Positions 24,763 through 36,100 of a stretch of 64,000 nt of DNA are shown piece after piece; the first letter of the stretch is position 1; the number at the start of each line of letters is the position of its first letter. Position numbers and translations under genes: made by a program. The DNA is from Pardosa pseudoannulata (Eukaryota > Arthropoda > Arachnida > Araneae > Lycosidae). The DNA lies in contig CM063501.1 of the NCBI GenBank assembly GCA_032207245.1, forward strand, positions 85,225,919 through 85,289,918, written 5' to 3'. Under the pieces are notes generated by a model. That model was not told the DNA's origin. It worked only from the letters and a program-made list of their open reading frames with translations, and did not search any database.

Positions 24763-25694
24763 CTCTTTGACTACCATGGGAGTCACCGGTAACCAACAAT
24801 CGACATGGCTACAGAATCGTGGGGGACCACCGGTGATGAAGTAAATAATAAAAGAATATAATTATAGTAAATATGGATACTAATAAATTTCTCAAAAATA
24901 CTATTGTTATTATAATGGTTTAAGATTAATGCAATATAGTATATACAAAAATAATTTTAATAGGACTTGAAAATATACATTTTTTCATTGCATATTGCGA
25001 TGAGTTATAATGAAACATTCAAGGCAAAGAAAAGATGAATCAAAGCAATCAGAACAATATGGTACCACTTTTTTAGTCAAATTCTTTGCTCTAGTTCTTC
25101 CTAGTTGCTTTGAAGGCTGAAGAAGGAAAGTAATCACTTAGCAATCTAAGCACGATTGTTTGAAAAAAAGGACAATTGAAGCATTTGTCTACCACGCCGT
25201 GGGAGTCACCAATGACCCCCCCACACCTTAAAAACTGATTCAAGCTTGGTTTTATAACTCATTTTATCTGCTGAAAATAATATAATATTTCAGCAAATGC
25301 ATCGCATAATGAAAAAGGCACGTCGGTGCCTTCGGCAAACCATCGAAAATAAGTAAAGTGAATCAACGCAATCGGAACAATATGTCACTCCTTTTTTAGT
25401 GAAATTCTTTGCTGTAGTTCTTCCTAGATGCTTTGAATGTTAAAGAACGAGAGTAATCACTTAACAATCGACACACGATTGTTTGAAATAAAGAACAATC
25501 GTAACCATTGCCTACCGCGCCGTGGGTGTCGCTGGTGACCTCCTATCCCCCCCTCCAACGAAAACTAATTCAAACATGATTTTAGACCTCATTTTATCTG
25601 TGGAAAATAATATTTCAGCATATGCATCGCATAATAAAAAAGTCACTTCAAAGCCTTGGGCAAACCATCGAAAACGCATGTGGCAGTCAACGTG
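24763..25694. mobile_element. TTAA-flanked element, dimeric, non-autonomous
   Basis: Flanked by TTAA (24759-24762 and 25695-25698), the piggyBac-type target. The left end reads CTCTTTGACTACCATGGGAG. The right end, read inward on the minus strand, is CACGTTGACTGCCACATGCG. Inside, the right part exists twice in tandem: about 25030-25357 and 25358-25690. Both carry AATCA(A/C)(A/C)GCAATC(A/G)GAACAATATG, TTTGCT(C/G)TAGTTCTTCCTAG, GATTGTTTGAAA, ATGCATCGCATAAT and GGCAAACCATCGAAAA. A relative with one such unit in opposite orientation is at 29179-29732. No transposase is encoded. Confidence 0.87.
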
Positions 25695-26054
25695 TTAAAT
25701 AGTATTTTTTAACAGTTGAGGTACAGTTAGTTAAACTCTTCATACCTTTTACGCATATCGAAGTTCATGGATTTGAATACCTCTGAAGGCATAGAAGCTT
25801 GTATGTAGCAGTTTAAAATTAGTTTTAAACAGCAGGTCTTTGTAAAGAAGCCCTTGTATTTAAATAATTGACCCTAGCAGCATTTAATTTCTTCATTGCA
25901 TTATTAAATAATTGTCTGTACCACTGAAGCCCCCCCCCGAAAAAACCCCTTTCCATTTCCTTATAGCAATGATAAAATAAAATAAAATAATTATAATTGT
26001 CAACAATAATCATAAATCTAAGCCATCATTGACCTCTAGGAAGATAACTGGTAC

Positions 26055-26205
26055 TCGAGTTATACCTTGATCCATTCAGATGAGAAAGCTTTGCCCGATG
26101 TTAATGGCTACTATTAAACTAAGCCGATTCATCAGTTTAAAGAAATAATTCTTAGCAAACAAAAATTTATTTATGGTAAAATTATTACACATTTTAAAGA
26201 GAATA
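26055..26205. repeat. Second copy of the 24559-24720 repeat
   Basis: Diverged direct copy as described for 24559-24720. The sequence between 25699 and 26054 is AT-rich with no gene; it includes a C8 run at 25928-25937 and short AAATA repeats at 25974-25992. Confidence 0.6.
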
Positions 26206-26287
26206 GTGCTGTGGTGTAGTACATTGCTGTTGTTATTTCAAAGCCATTAATAACCCAAGTTTGCTTTATATAACCCAAGTTTGCCTT

Positions 26288-26457
26288 GGTTATGCAGTGC
26301 TAAGGTCTACTTTTTCCAACACGAGGGCTAATTAGACCGGGACCTACTGCTTAAAGCCGATTCCGAACGGCTACGAACAACCATGCCATAGTGGGATTCG
26401 AACCCACGAATTCCGGTACCGAAGGCCAGCACCCTAACCATTCGGCCATCGTTCGGC
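26288..26457 (-). mobile_element. Short tRNA-derived SINE, 170 bp
   Basis: Flanked by a perfect 14-bp target duplication CCCAAGTTTGCCTT (26274-26287 and 26458-26471). On the minus strand the head has A box TGGCCGAATGGTTAGG (26448-26433) and B box GGTTCGAATCCCA (26404-26392), giving an internal Pol III promoter. The body CGGAATCGGCTTTAAGC and the tail CTAATTAGCCCTCGTGTTGG-like sequence follow. The target site itself lies in a 20-bp tandem repeat (TAACCCAAGTTTG twice). It is a retroposed copy and not a working tRNA gene, because the acceptor stem is not preserved. Confidence 0.93.
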
Positions 26458-26471
26458 CCCAAGTTTGCCTT

Positions 26472-28370
26472 ATAAACATAGCTACACTCTTACAAATAGA
26501 ATATTGAATATATTTCTACCAGAAATCTTAAACTTATATTTCTAATAATGCGAAAAAGATTTTATAAAGTTGGGGTACATTTAATAATATTCTTTTTGGA
26601 AATTTAGTGGACAGCTGTGTATGCATGTGCTAACCATCGTGGGAAAGTACATCGGTACAACAATATTTCTACTTCGTACATTGAAGTAAAAACGATAATT
26701 AAGTGGGAGTATCGTGGATGAAAACCTGCATTTATAAAAGAAGGGATATTAATTCTTCTTATATTGTTAACCTCGGAGTTAAAGGAAGGTACAATTTTCT
26801 TGTCCAATTCCGTATTAATTTTAAATGTATTTCATCGAAGATATTCACAATGGAGCTATAAATTATTTTACTACACTTTCCCCAAAATATTTGACAGGCT
26901 ACTTGCAACCCTCAGGTCTTCAGTTTAAAAAGTCTGATCTTTATAAAGTGCACGGCATATTTTACTCATAACTACATTCGGTAAAGATTTCTTTAATGTA
27001 AATCATTCTATTTCAACTTTAAAACTTGAATTCTATTATTTTAAGTTCGTTTAAATAAAATGAGATTATTCGAAATTCTTTGATTTTTAATAAAAGAATT
27101 TGCAAATTATTAGCTTCCAGAAATAGTTAAAATTTACAACATTCTGTTCTCTATAGAATAAAATTTCCATAAAAACTAAATGTAACTCGAAAAGAAACAT
27201 GGACGTCTCTCGTGAAATAATCAAAAAACATGTGAACTTAATTGAAATCAGAAACTGCAGATGAAATTTAATTTACGTATAAAGAAGAAAGATCGCTAGT
27301 TAAATAAGATACTCAGATGCCATAAGCGTATGATATTTCAAGTTGCCGAGTCGTCGGTCCCAATTCAATAAAATTCCAATTTATATCTGCCCTTTCAAAA
27401 AGAGCGGTCGTTTAACGTAAAGCAATTCTGTGAAGAAAACGAAAGATTATCAAAAATAATTTGCTTTAAATTAAATTTCCACAATCCGGTAAATTGGAGG
27501 AAAGGGAGAGCACAGATATTAAAAGTGAATTTAAAGTGCAATTTCTGTTCCAACGCGATACAGACTCAGATCGTAAAACGGAGTCGTAGAAAATTAGTAA
27601 CTGGTAATTTAAATACTTTATTTATCAAACGCTTGACCCAACACATTAAAGAGTGAATTCTACTTTTAATACTTGAACAATCAAGAGAGATAGAAAAGAA
27701 GTTCTCACAAACAGATACGTCAGACTAGAAAAGTAAGTTTGTTTTACTTTGATGGCTAGAGTAAAATCGTATAAACAAAGGGTAACTAATTAAATCCATT
27801 TTGTTTTACAATAATTCTGCATTTTCTAGAACGCTGTATCATAAAAATGGGTCCGCAAGTAAGCCATAGTGGATTGACTGAAGAACAGGGTGACCCCGCC
27901 AACTTGGCGATAAAGCTATGAGCATGGTAGCCTAACATTTTCTCTTGATCTCGCCTTGTCCAAACAATCTAAATCTATATTTTAATCTATATTCAGCTCT
28001 TCTTGTGGAACTCTTTTCTTATATATTAAATGTTCGTAATACTTAAAAATATTAGATATAATGAACCATTAAAGGCCTACTACGGCTAATTTTAATTAAG
28101 TTGGAGTTGTTGGCTTTGTTAACTGTTAAAGGATTAATTTCCCATAAATGTAAATGCCCGCTCTCTCAGCGGTTTTGGTAATTAGGAAAATGTATATAAT
28201 TATATTACAATGGCGCAATCTACATCAATTACAGTCGCCAAAATAATAAGTGATACAATGTTGTTCGTTTGAAATACCTTTGAGTTTTACTAAACATCGC
28301 CAATAATTTCACAAATTTGCCAAGGGGCACCATATTCTTCAGTAGTATCGCCCTAAATATTAAACTTTTG
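26472..28370. other. Non-coding, no gene seen
   Basis: AT-rich. The 67-codon minus ORF at 26604-26807 has no recognisable motif. A slightly GC-richer patch at 27840-27960 is unidentified. Confidence 0.5.
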
Positions 28371-28374
28371 TTAA

Positions 28375-28943
28375 CCCCTTCCGGTAAAATGACGAGTCTA
28401 GCTCGTCATTAGTTTTTCATTCCATACCGCACAATGACGAGCTACATTCGTCATGCGATTAAAGTTACTGTTAAATATGATAATTAATTTAGTTTAAATT
28501 TTCTAGTGTACTGAATTTGGCACCACTTTTATCACTTGTGAAATTCACAAGTCACTATTGCATATTGTTTACTTAGAATTTCTTGGTACAAGTCATTGCC
28601 AAATTAATGAGTCAGAATAAAAGAAAACCTACTAAGAAATGCCGTGTGTGTTACAAAAATCAAATTAAAAGTGAGACTACTTGGCGGTGTAAACAATTAA
28701 GAATTCTTTTGCACTTTGTTTTGAAAAGTACCACTAGCTTGATGACTATTATCTGTATACCTTATTAATGTTTTGCTTTGATATTTTCTTAATTTTACTG
28801 TTTCTGATATTATTTAACACTACGTAAAAAGTGAATTTTAATTAAGAATATGTAAGAATTGTAAAATGAAACAAGTTTTTTAAATAAAAATTAAATGGTT
28901 ATTTCATGCACAGTTTTTCATTATTAAATCATACCGGAAGGGG
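28375..28943. mobile_element. piggyBac-type deleted element with perfect TIRs
   Basis: TTAA flanks at 28371-28374 and 28944-28947 enclose perfect 11-12-bp inverted ends CCCCTTCCGGTA / TACCGGAAGGGG. Just inside the left end lies a hairpin, AATGACGAG-TCTAG-CTCGTCATT (28388-28410), and a looser ATGACG...CGTCAT pair at about 28432-28456. These match the CCC-start ends and subterminal repeats of piggyBac elements. At 569 bp it keeps only a scrap of the transposase C-terminus. Confidence 0.93.
28607..28690 (+). pseudogene. piggyBac transposase C-terminal Cys-rich scrap
   Basis: Reads MSQNKRKPTKKCRVCYKNQ, then IKSETTWRCKQ. The KCRVC...ET..RC pattern matches the start of the zinc-binding cysteine-rich domain that ends piggyBac transposases and binds DNA near the ends. 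The later Cys/His pairs are lost in frame. The DDD catalytic core is absent, so the element depends on transposase in trans. Confidence 0.75.
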
Positions 28944-29178
28944 TTAAGAAACAAAATATCTGTAATGCCACCGAAAATGATTCCACTGCCACGGAAATAT
29001 TTATCCGCTATACAAATTCACATATATCATTGCTTTTTGTAGTACAAAACCTGGTAAATTTTTTTTAAAATTTGAATTTGAACAGTCATTTTATAGAGAT
29101 GTTGAGGCAATAAATGACAAGAGAACCACTGACTTGTGGTTCATACTCTTTACCATATAGTAGAGTTAGCATGATTAA

Positions 29179-29732
29179 CACGTTGACTGCCAGACACATT
29201 TTTGATAGTTTGCCCAAGGCGGCGAAGTGAACTTTTTATTACGCGATGCATATGCTGAAATATTATTTACAGCAGATAAAATGTGTTATAACATACTGCT
29301 TGAAGTACTTTTCGTGGTGGTGGTCACATGTGACTCCCACTGAGTGGTAGGCAATTGTTACGATTTTCATTTTTTTCAAACAATCGTGCTCGAATTGCTA
29401 AGTGATTACTCTCATTCTTTAGCATTTAAAGCAGCTAGGAAGAACGAAAGCAAAGAATTTGATTAAAAAGTGGTGACATATTGTTCCTATTGCGTTGATT
29501 CACCTTTACTTTGTCTTCAATATTTCACCACAATATGAACTGATAAAATGTATATTTTTAATGCAATAATAAAATTATTTTTGTAAGTTCTATATTGCAT
29601 TGGTTTCTTCAAACCACCATAATAACAATGGTATTATGGACAAATTTATCAGTCTTCATATTTACTATAATTATGTCCTTTTATTATTTGCTGCATCGAT
29701 GGTCCTCGGTGGTCCCCATTTCAGTCAACGAC
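29179..29732. mobile_element. TTAA-flanked element, monomeric relative of 24763-25694
   Basis: TTAA flanks at 29175-29178 and 29733-29736. Left end CACGTTGACTGCCAGACACA; right end read inward GTCGTTGACTGAAATGGGGA. The first 350 bp is the reverse complement of the unit duplicated in 24763-25694 (shared TTTGCCCAAGGC, ATTACGCGATGCATATGCTG, CAAACAATCGTG, ACATATTGTTCC). It has one unit only. No protein remnant. Confidence 0.87.
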
Positions 29733-30469
29733 TTAAATAACTGTTCACTTATTTTTACCACAATTGCCTCACGAAATTTCATACATTAAGAAAATTTGAC
29801 TTAAAATTTTGCCAAACAGAAGTTGAATCTCATTATTACAGCTATTTATTTTTTATTACTCTGTACCTTTTAGAGTGACGTAGAAATAAACGAAATTTTT
29901 TACTCAGTAAGTCATATTTGTTCAATTCTCTGAACATTTATTTTACTTATATATATTATATGGTAGTACTACCAAAGTGTTTCTGATTCTATCTTAAAAA
30001 TATAACTGTTTAAAAAAATTACATAGAGTCATTACAAAATGTGTCAAGTAACTTACTTTTCCACATGGACGGAATGGATGTGGTATTTTCCTATTTTATG
30101 TAGATATAAGGGGAAGCTACCATGACAGGTAACAAAATAATTAGTTACATGATTTTGAAATTTTAAGTTATAATTAACTACGGAAGAAATATTATATCTT
30201 TCCGTTTGGCTATGGCTTCACTCCTCCTCCCAGATATTTAAGATATTCTGTTTACTAGCTGTTTTAATTAATGACAAAGGATAATTTATTTTGTTACTAT
30301 TGAGCAATGTATTGCTTGTGTTGGTTAAATGTACGTAAACACATTACCCGTTTCACTCATATGGGCTTTAGCTCAATTAAATTCTACCGATTTGTTACAT
30401 TTGTTAACACAGAGATTTAACATTTTTAGACTAATGGGTGATTTTGACACAGTATTTCTAGGCCTTTAA

Positions 30470-31479
30470 CACTAGCTTTCCCGAGATTTCTTGTATACCT
30501 ATATTGCCCAAAAACAGTCAAAATGACTGCATTGTGAAAAAATAACAAATATGTAAAGAAATTTGTTTAAAATTAATTTTTAATATTTCTTATATTATTT
30601 ACAATTAAACAACAAGTTATTAGTAAATATTAACGATAAAAAATTTTACTTTAATTAAAAAAAATAATTTATGCATTATTATTTGTACATTTTATGCAAA
30701 TGAAAGAGGAAATCTTTTTATGTGTACATCTTCCTCAAACATACTTTTGATATTTTTCACATATATTATTTGTTTTGTTGTTGTGGCAAAGTCGTGCTTG
30801 ACAAAATTTGCGTTTGTGAGAATGGGTTTTTTGATGATGTTGCAGTTGATCTTTGTGGATCTTCATGTTGTGATAAATTTTTCTGTATTGCAACTCTATA
30901 TTCGTTGGAAAGAAATTTCAGAATTTGTTGCATTTGATTCTATATCGGAGCACTCTTCACTTATGTTCGTTAGCTTTTCCAATAATTCATTTCTGTTCGA
31001 TATTTTTTTCATAAAGTTAGGGCGCAAAAGAAATAAAATAAACAACTTGTTAGAACAACACTTTATAAAGATTCGAATAACTAGTACTACTTTAGCTTAT
31101 TGAGCAACTGACACTTATCAAGTATACGTCCAAATCGACAATTTATCATGCATCGGTATGTTACCGTAATCGAAAAAAAAATCTTATTTCAATACGAAGC
31201 CGGACAGGTCATATAAGAAATTTACTCAATTCAATAAATAAAAATCTTTTATTTAAAATTTCCCAAGCAGCCAAAATGACTGCTTCTGGGTAATATAGGT
31301 ATAACACACATATATATACGGAAATAAAGGAGGGCGGAAGTAACTACAATTATTCATAAACCCATTTATATGTTATAGAAAAAGTCACCAAATTCTAAGA
31401 AATTGTGTCATTTATTTCATAATTGCTTTCTAATTGAAATTAAAAAACAGTCAAAATGACTGCCTTGGGAAATCTAGTA
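30470..31479. mobile_element. TTAA-flanked element with repeated ACTG hairpins
   Basis: TTAA at 30466-30469 and 31480-31483. Ends match as inverted repeats CACTAGCTTTCCCGAG / TACTAGATTTCCCAAG. The hairpin CAGTCAAAATGACTG lies near each end (30515-30529 and 31448-31462), and a variant lies at 31268-31282 in a second inward-facing copy of the left-end block. The ~1 kb interior has an open frame of 127 codons (30720-31103) that I cannot match to a family. Likely a piggyBac-type non-autonomous element with a rearranged right end. Confidence 0.78.
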
Positions 31480-31483
31480 TTAA

Positions 31484-32531
31484 TTACTTCCACGCTGTCT
31501 GTGTTTATTACTATCAGTTTTTTATTTATATTGAAAGGCTAGGTCAGTGAACATAAGACAGCCTGGTAAACATAGTTATTATCCCATAAGTCTAACAATG
31601 ACATAGTCATTAAACACCCTGTAGTTCCCAAATAACACAAATATATTAGTCAATGTCGTACAAATGTTGTCAGTATTTTAAATATCGCTGAATGTCGGTT
31701 ATCAAATTTTGGGCTCTCCTGGTGTCGATCAATACAATGTAAAATTAAAATTTGATAGTGTTTAAAAGAAAGCATTTAATAGTCTTTTAGTGCTTATAAG
31801 AGAAATATTATCCTAAAAAATAAAATTTAATAAATTTGTTAGTATTTCTGAAATTTACTTTTTGGAATTTTTTACTTAATGATGTTAAAAATATCATGCA
31901 ATGTCATAAAAAGTGTCATAATATTATTTAAAAATATTCAGCAACATCTATCGATAATCGTAAAAATATTATTTTCTGACATGAAATGATATCTCATGGC
32001 ATTCATCGCAATGCACAATACAACGTTAGTTGAATGTGAACGGGAATGAATATATTCTACCCTTCTACATTCCGTACAAGACATCTGTTATAAAACATTT
32101 AATTGTAATTATTGTGACTCTTCAGAAAGCTGTAGGACAGGGGTTCGTAACCTTATTCCCCGTCATATAACAAACAGGAATAGCTGACGGGCGCAGTTAA
32201 AAAATGTATAACGGTTCTTAATATTTATTTTATTGCAATGATAAGCATCATAAACAATATTCTCCACTAAAAAGTCAACAAAAAATATCTAAAATAATAA
32301 CATTTAATGTAATTTTTGGTATTGCATATTGTTCGCTATTTTTTCAAAGTCAGGCGTATAAGATGATATAACCAATCTTATAGTATCTTCAAGATTGCTA
32401 TTATTAGGAGTAGATAGTAATTTCAACACAAGTATTTATTTCAATCTAACTACAATCAAAGTAAAGAACAAGTAAAAAAAAACATGAATACAACAACCAA
32501 GTGATGCCACTATAAAAAAGTGAAATGCTAG
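31484..32531. other. AT-rich, no gene seen
   Basis: Nothing recognised. A GC-richer CTGACGGGCGCAGTTAA at about 32182-32198 resembles the outer end of a TTAA element, but I found no partner. Confidence 0.45.
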
Positions 32532-32753
32532 TTATTTATTACTAGCACGTTTTTCATTCGCCGCAACATCCTCCCCACCCTGGTCAACCTCCAGGGGGAT
32601 GACCAGCTGCACAGGTCGAGTAATAGTGCGTCCATTGGTGCGTAGTACACAAGTACGAACTTTCTTGTCGCGGCCAAGGATTAACTCCTCAACACGGGCC
32701 TTTTTCCAGGTGTGGCGAGGTCGAACATCTTCTTGTAGTAAGACAATAGCTAT
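32532..32753 (-). pseudogene. BEL/Pao retrotransposon pol C-terminus (DUF5641)
   Basis: The minus strand reads VLLQEDVRPRHTWKKARVEE, then a basic Gly-Arg-Asp loop, then RTCVLRTNGRTITRPVQLVI and IPLEVDQGGEDV, ending at a TAA (32534-32532). This is the domain (DUF5641) that ends the integrase part of BEL/Pao LTR-retrotransposon polyproteins, where RPR-x-x-W-x-x-ARV and TRPVQL are typical. About 74 codons are open. Upstream of IAIVLL the match stops abruptly near 32755, so the rest of pol is missing. No LTR could be identified with confidence beside it. GC content is clearly above the flanks, consistent with a fairly young fragment. Confidence 0.88.
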
Positions 32754-34714
32754 CGGTAAGACGAGATCTGACTGTTAATTTAATTGTGTTCATTGTTGAA
32801 AACAACGATTCACATAAATGTGTGAAACCAAAACCGGATTTTAGTTTGTAAGCTCCTTTTTTTAAAAGGGGATATATTTTTTCTTCAGCTAGATTCCAAA
32901 TATTTTTATTAACAACACAATTTTTGCCAGTACAACGATTTTAAGACATATTTTATTTCTAAAAGTCTGATGAATCTCAAGGCCACACAAAAATTCGTGA
33001 CTGATATTCATATATTATATAGCGGACAGTCGAAGGCACACCAAAAATAGCTTCTCGGGTACATTAGCGCCAGCGGGCACAGGGTTAAAAACCGCTACGG
33101 CAGGATAAACAAAGTAGAACTGGACTGCTATACTCTTTTATTGAGAAGGAAAATGCAACGCAAAACAAATTTGAAATCTAAAGCTCCTAAACAAATAAAA
33201 ATAATCCTTACTTCAAGAAGGGAATGATTGCTAAATATTTAAAAAATGATTTTTAGGGATATCAGAGAAATATTGACAAACATTGCTAAACATAAAAAAT
33301 GATATTAAGAGATATCATTTAGAAAGTATCCATATCATGTAAGCCAATATTATTATTTTGATATATTATCCGATACTTTTGTAATATCTGGGGTGAGCGG
33401 GCAACAGGTGTTGTTACCCAGTAGATTTGAACGTCAAATAGTATACTGACTGACGTCAAATAGTGAATGTAAAATATTAAACCTGAGTATTGTAGAAAAG
33501 CAACGGGACTGCATAACCCGTTTGTTTTCTTGTGATAAAACAAGAAAATATGCCACCGATGAAAGTTTATATATCTCCCACTTAGCGATACGCTTATTTG
33601 TAATATGAATAGGTTACTGACTTAAATAAGTTGTAATCTAACTGAATATTGTTAGAAAGAACTGGTACGATTGTATAAAAGAATATTAAATAACTGACTA
33701 TAATTAGTAAGTGTATAAAATGTTATAAAGTATAAATATTTATTGTCTAATATGGTTCTAAAAGTAATGAAATACCCTTTTATTGGAACTGTTAGTTTAA
33801 CAAGAATTTAATGCTTTTGCTCTTTGTATGCAAATTCATATGATGGGAAATTGAATGCAATATTTGCAGCAAATAGCAGTAAACTATATAATATGAAATG
33901 AAATATATAAAGCATTAAATATAACTGAATATGATGGAAAAGTTAAAGTAAAATTACGAGCTGTAAATAGGTTCTGAAGAAATATTATTTAAACAATATA
34001 TTTCCAGAAGCAATAAAATGTAATATCCATTGACTAGAATAATAGCATATTTGAAAATGTAATTGAATATGAAGAATATGTATGAATTTGACCCTCTGAA
34101 ACAAATTATTTAACTTCTCAAGTTCCCTAAATACATTTAATTAATGTTTTAGTGTTTTCTTAGGTATTAAGACTAAAACCTAAAAGTCGGGAGTAACTAC
34201 CGTCGACTTTCTAGCATTCATACAAAAGAAAAGTGACTATTTTAACTCTATAAGTTAATCATGTTTTTCTTACTTACTTTTACAAATTATATGATCACTT
34301 ATAGTACTTAAGTTATTATAAAACGTTAATTTCTGAATTTAAATAACAGCATTGGAAAACGTGTAGTAACTGAAAGTAACCATTCAGCAACCCGAATTTA
34401 CAAGTTAATAAAAAAGCTCATGAAATGAGTATTAACGTGTTACTTGTGCTCAAGACTATCATTTGTTTGTTGATATTCTTACGTAGTATTGATTTATTTA
34501 GACAAAAATTAAGTTATCAACAACTAAACTTATGTTAACAAATGAGTGTTCATTTAAGAAATTAAAACTATGAAAGACACACAAAATTTAAAGAAGTATC
34601 AAACTTGAAACAAAACACTGCTTATTGTTAAATTTTCAGCAATATGGTTCGCTTACGAAAACACTGTTTTTTATTTGATACAAATAATAGGTTTATAAAT
34701 ATTGCTGCATTTTT
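32754..34714. other. AT-rich, no host gene seen
   Basis: The 74-codon minus ORF 33319-33543 (includes YWVTTPVARSPQ) lies in a GC-richer patch near 33390-33420 that may be LTR debris. An orphan TTAA end-like sequence (GCGGGCACAGGG next to TTAA 33085-33088) is present. Otherwise featureless. Confidence 0.45.
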
Positions 34715-35335
34715 TTTTTAGTAATATACTCTTTTAGATCCACTGCCTATATGTAACACTTAACAGTATCATACATTTAGTAAAATATTCCTTTTTTTTA
34801 AACTCGTGGTGGTATACTATAATTATTGCTTATGCAAGCATTGCTTACATAATTTAGAGATATGTCCTATTTAGTAATATACTTTTTCTGATTACTGTCT
34901 GTATGTAACTATCAGCGGTATCATACATTTAGTAAAATATTCCCTATTTTTTTTAAACTCTTAGCGGTATACTATACTTATTGCTTATGCAAGCATTGCG
35001 TAAATAATTTACCGATACGTCCTATTTAGTAATATACTTTTTCTGATCTATTGTCTATATGTAACTCTCAACAGTATGATACATTTAGTAAATTATTCCC
35101 TATTTTTTTAAACTCATAGGGGCATACTATATTTATTGCTTATGCAAGCATTGCCTAAATAATACACAGATATATCGTATTTAGTAATATACTCTTTCAG
35201 ATCCACTGTCTATATGCAACTCTCAGCAGTATCATACATTTAGTAAAATATTCCCTATTTTTTTTAAACACATAGTGGCATACTACACTTATTTCTTATG
35301 CAAACATTGCCTAAATAATTTACAGATATATCATA
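34715..35335. repeat. Tandem repeat, 4 copies of ~155 bp
   Basis: AGTAATATAC recurs at about 34720, 34873, 35030 and 35185. It is followed each time by CTGTCTATATGTAACT, CATACATTTAGTAAA-TATTCC, a T/A-run, GGCATACTAT, TTGCTTATGCAAGCATTGC and TTTACAGATATATC-like sequence. The TTGCTTATGCAAGCA segment is near-palindromic in every unit. Confidence 0.93.
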
Positions 35336-36100
35336 TTAATCCAAAATATTATACCATTCCTGCCCAATTATTCATTTTAGCATAATACTAGGAAGCTTTC
35401 TTGTTTATGTAGGACTTTTTTAGTATTGTTACCTCTGCAAAACATCTTAAACATATTTTACAGTAAGGAAAAGAGTGATTAGCTCTAACTAATTTTAACC
35501 GTTGAACGGCGTATGAATAGCGTACTAGGTGCAACTTGCACACAGTACTATCACACGCTTATGTAAACTGCCTAATTTTTCATTTGACAGATCATATTAA
35601 CCCAAAAGATTATACAATTACTGCCCAATTTTTTCTTTTAGCATAACCCTAGGATGCTTTTTTGTTTTCGTTGGACTTTCTTAGTATTGTTATATCTTCA
35701 AGACATCTTAAAATATTTTAAAGCAAGGGAAAGAGTGATTTATTGAGCATCAAAGTAATTTTCACCGTTGAACAGGGTAAGAATAGCGTACTAGGTGAAA
35801 AGCTGTGCACCGTACTATCCCATGCTTATTTAAACTGCCTAATGTTTAATTTGACAGATCATATTAACCCAAAAGATTATACCATTCCTGCCAATTTTTC
35901 CTTTTAGCATAACTCTAGGATGCTTTTTTGTTTTCATTGGACTTTCTTAGTATTGCTACGTCTTCAAGACATCTTAAAAATATTTTAAAGCAAGGAAAAG
36001 AGTGATTTATTGAGCATTAAAGTAATTGTTACCTTTAAACAGAGTAAGAATAGAATACTAGGTGCCAAGTAGCACACAGTACTACCAGTTGACAGATTAC
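35330..36100. repeat. Tandem repeat, 3 copies of ~264 bp
   Basis: ATCATATTAACCCAAAAGAT starts units at about 35330, 35591 and 35858. Shared blocks: TGCCCAATT, TTTTAGCATAA, TTAGTATTG, AAGAGTGATT, CGTTGAAC-GG and AATAGCGTACTAGGTG. The array abuts the 155-bp array; the last 155-bp unit ends in ACAGATATATCATATTAA, which is also the start of this unit, so the arrays share a junction. Confidence 0.92.
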
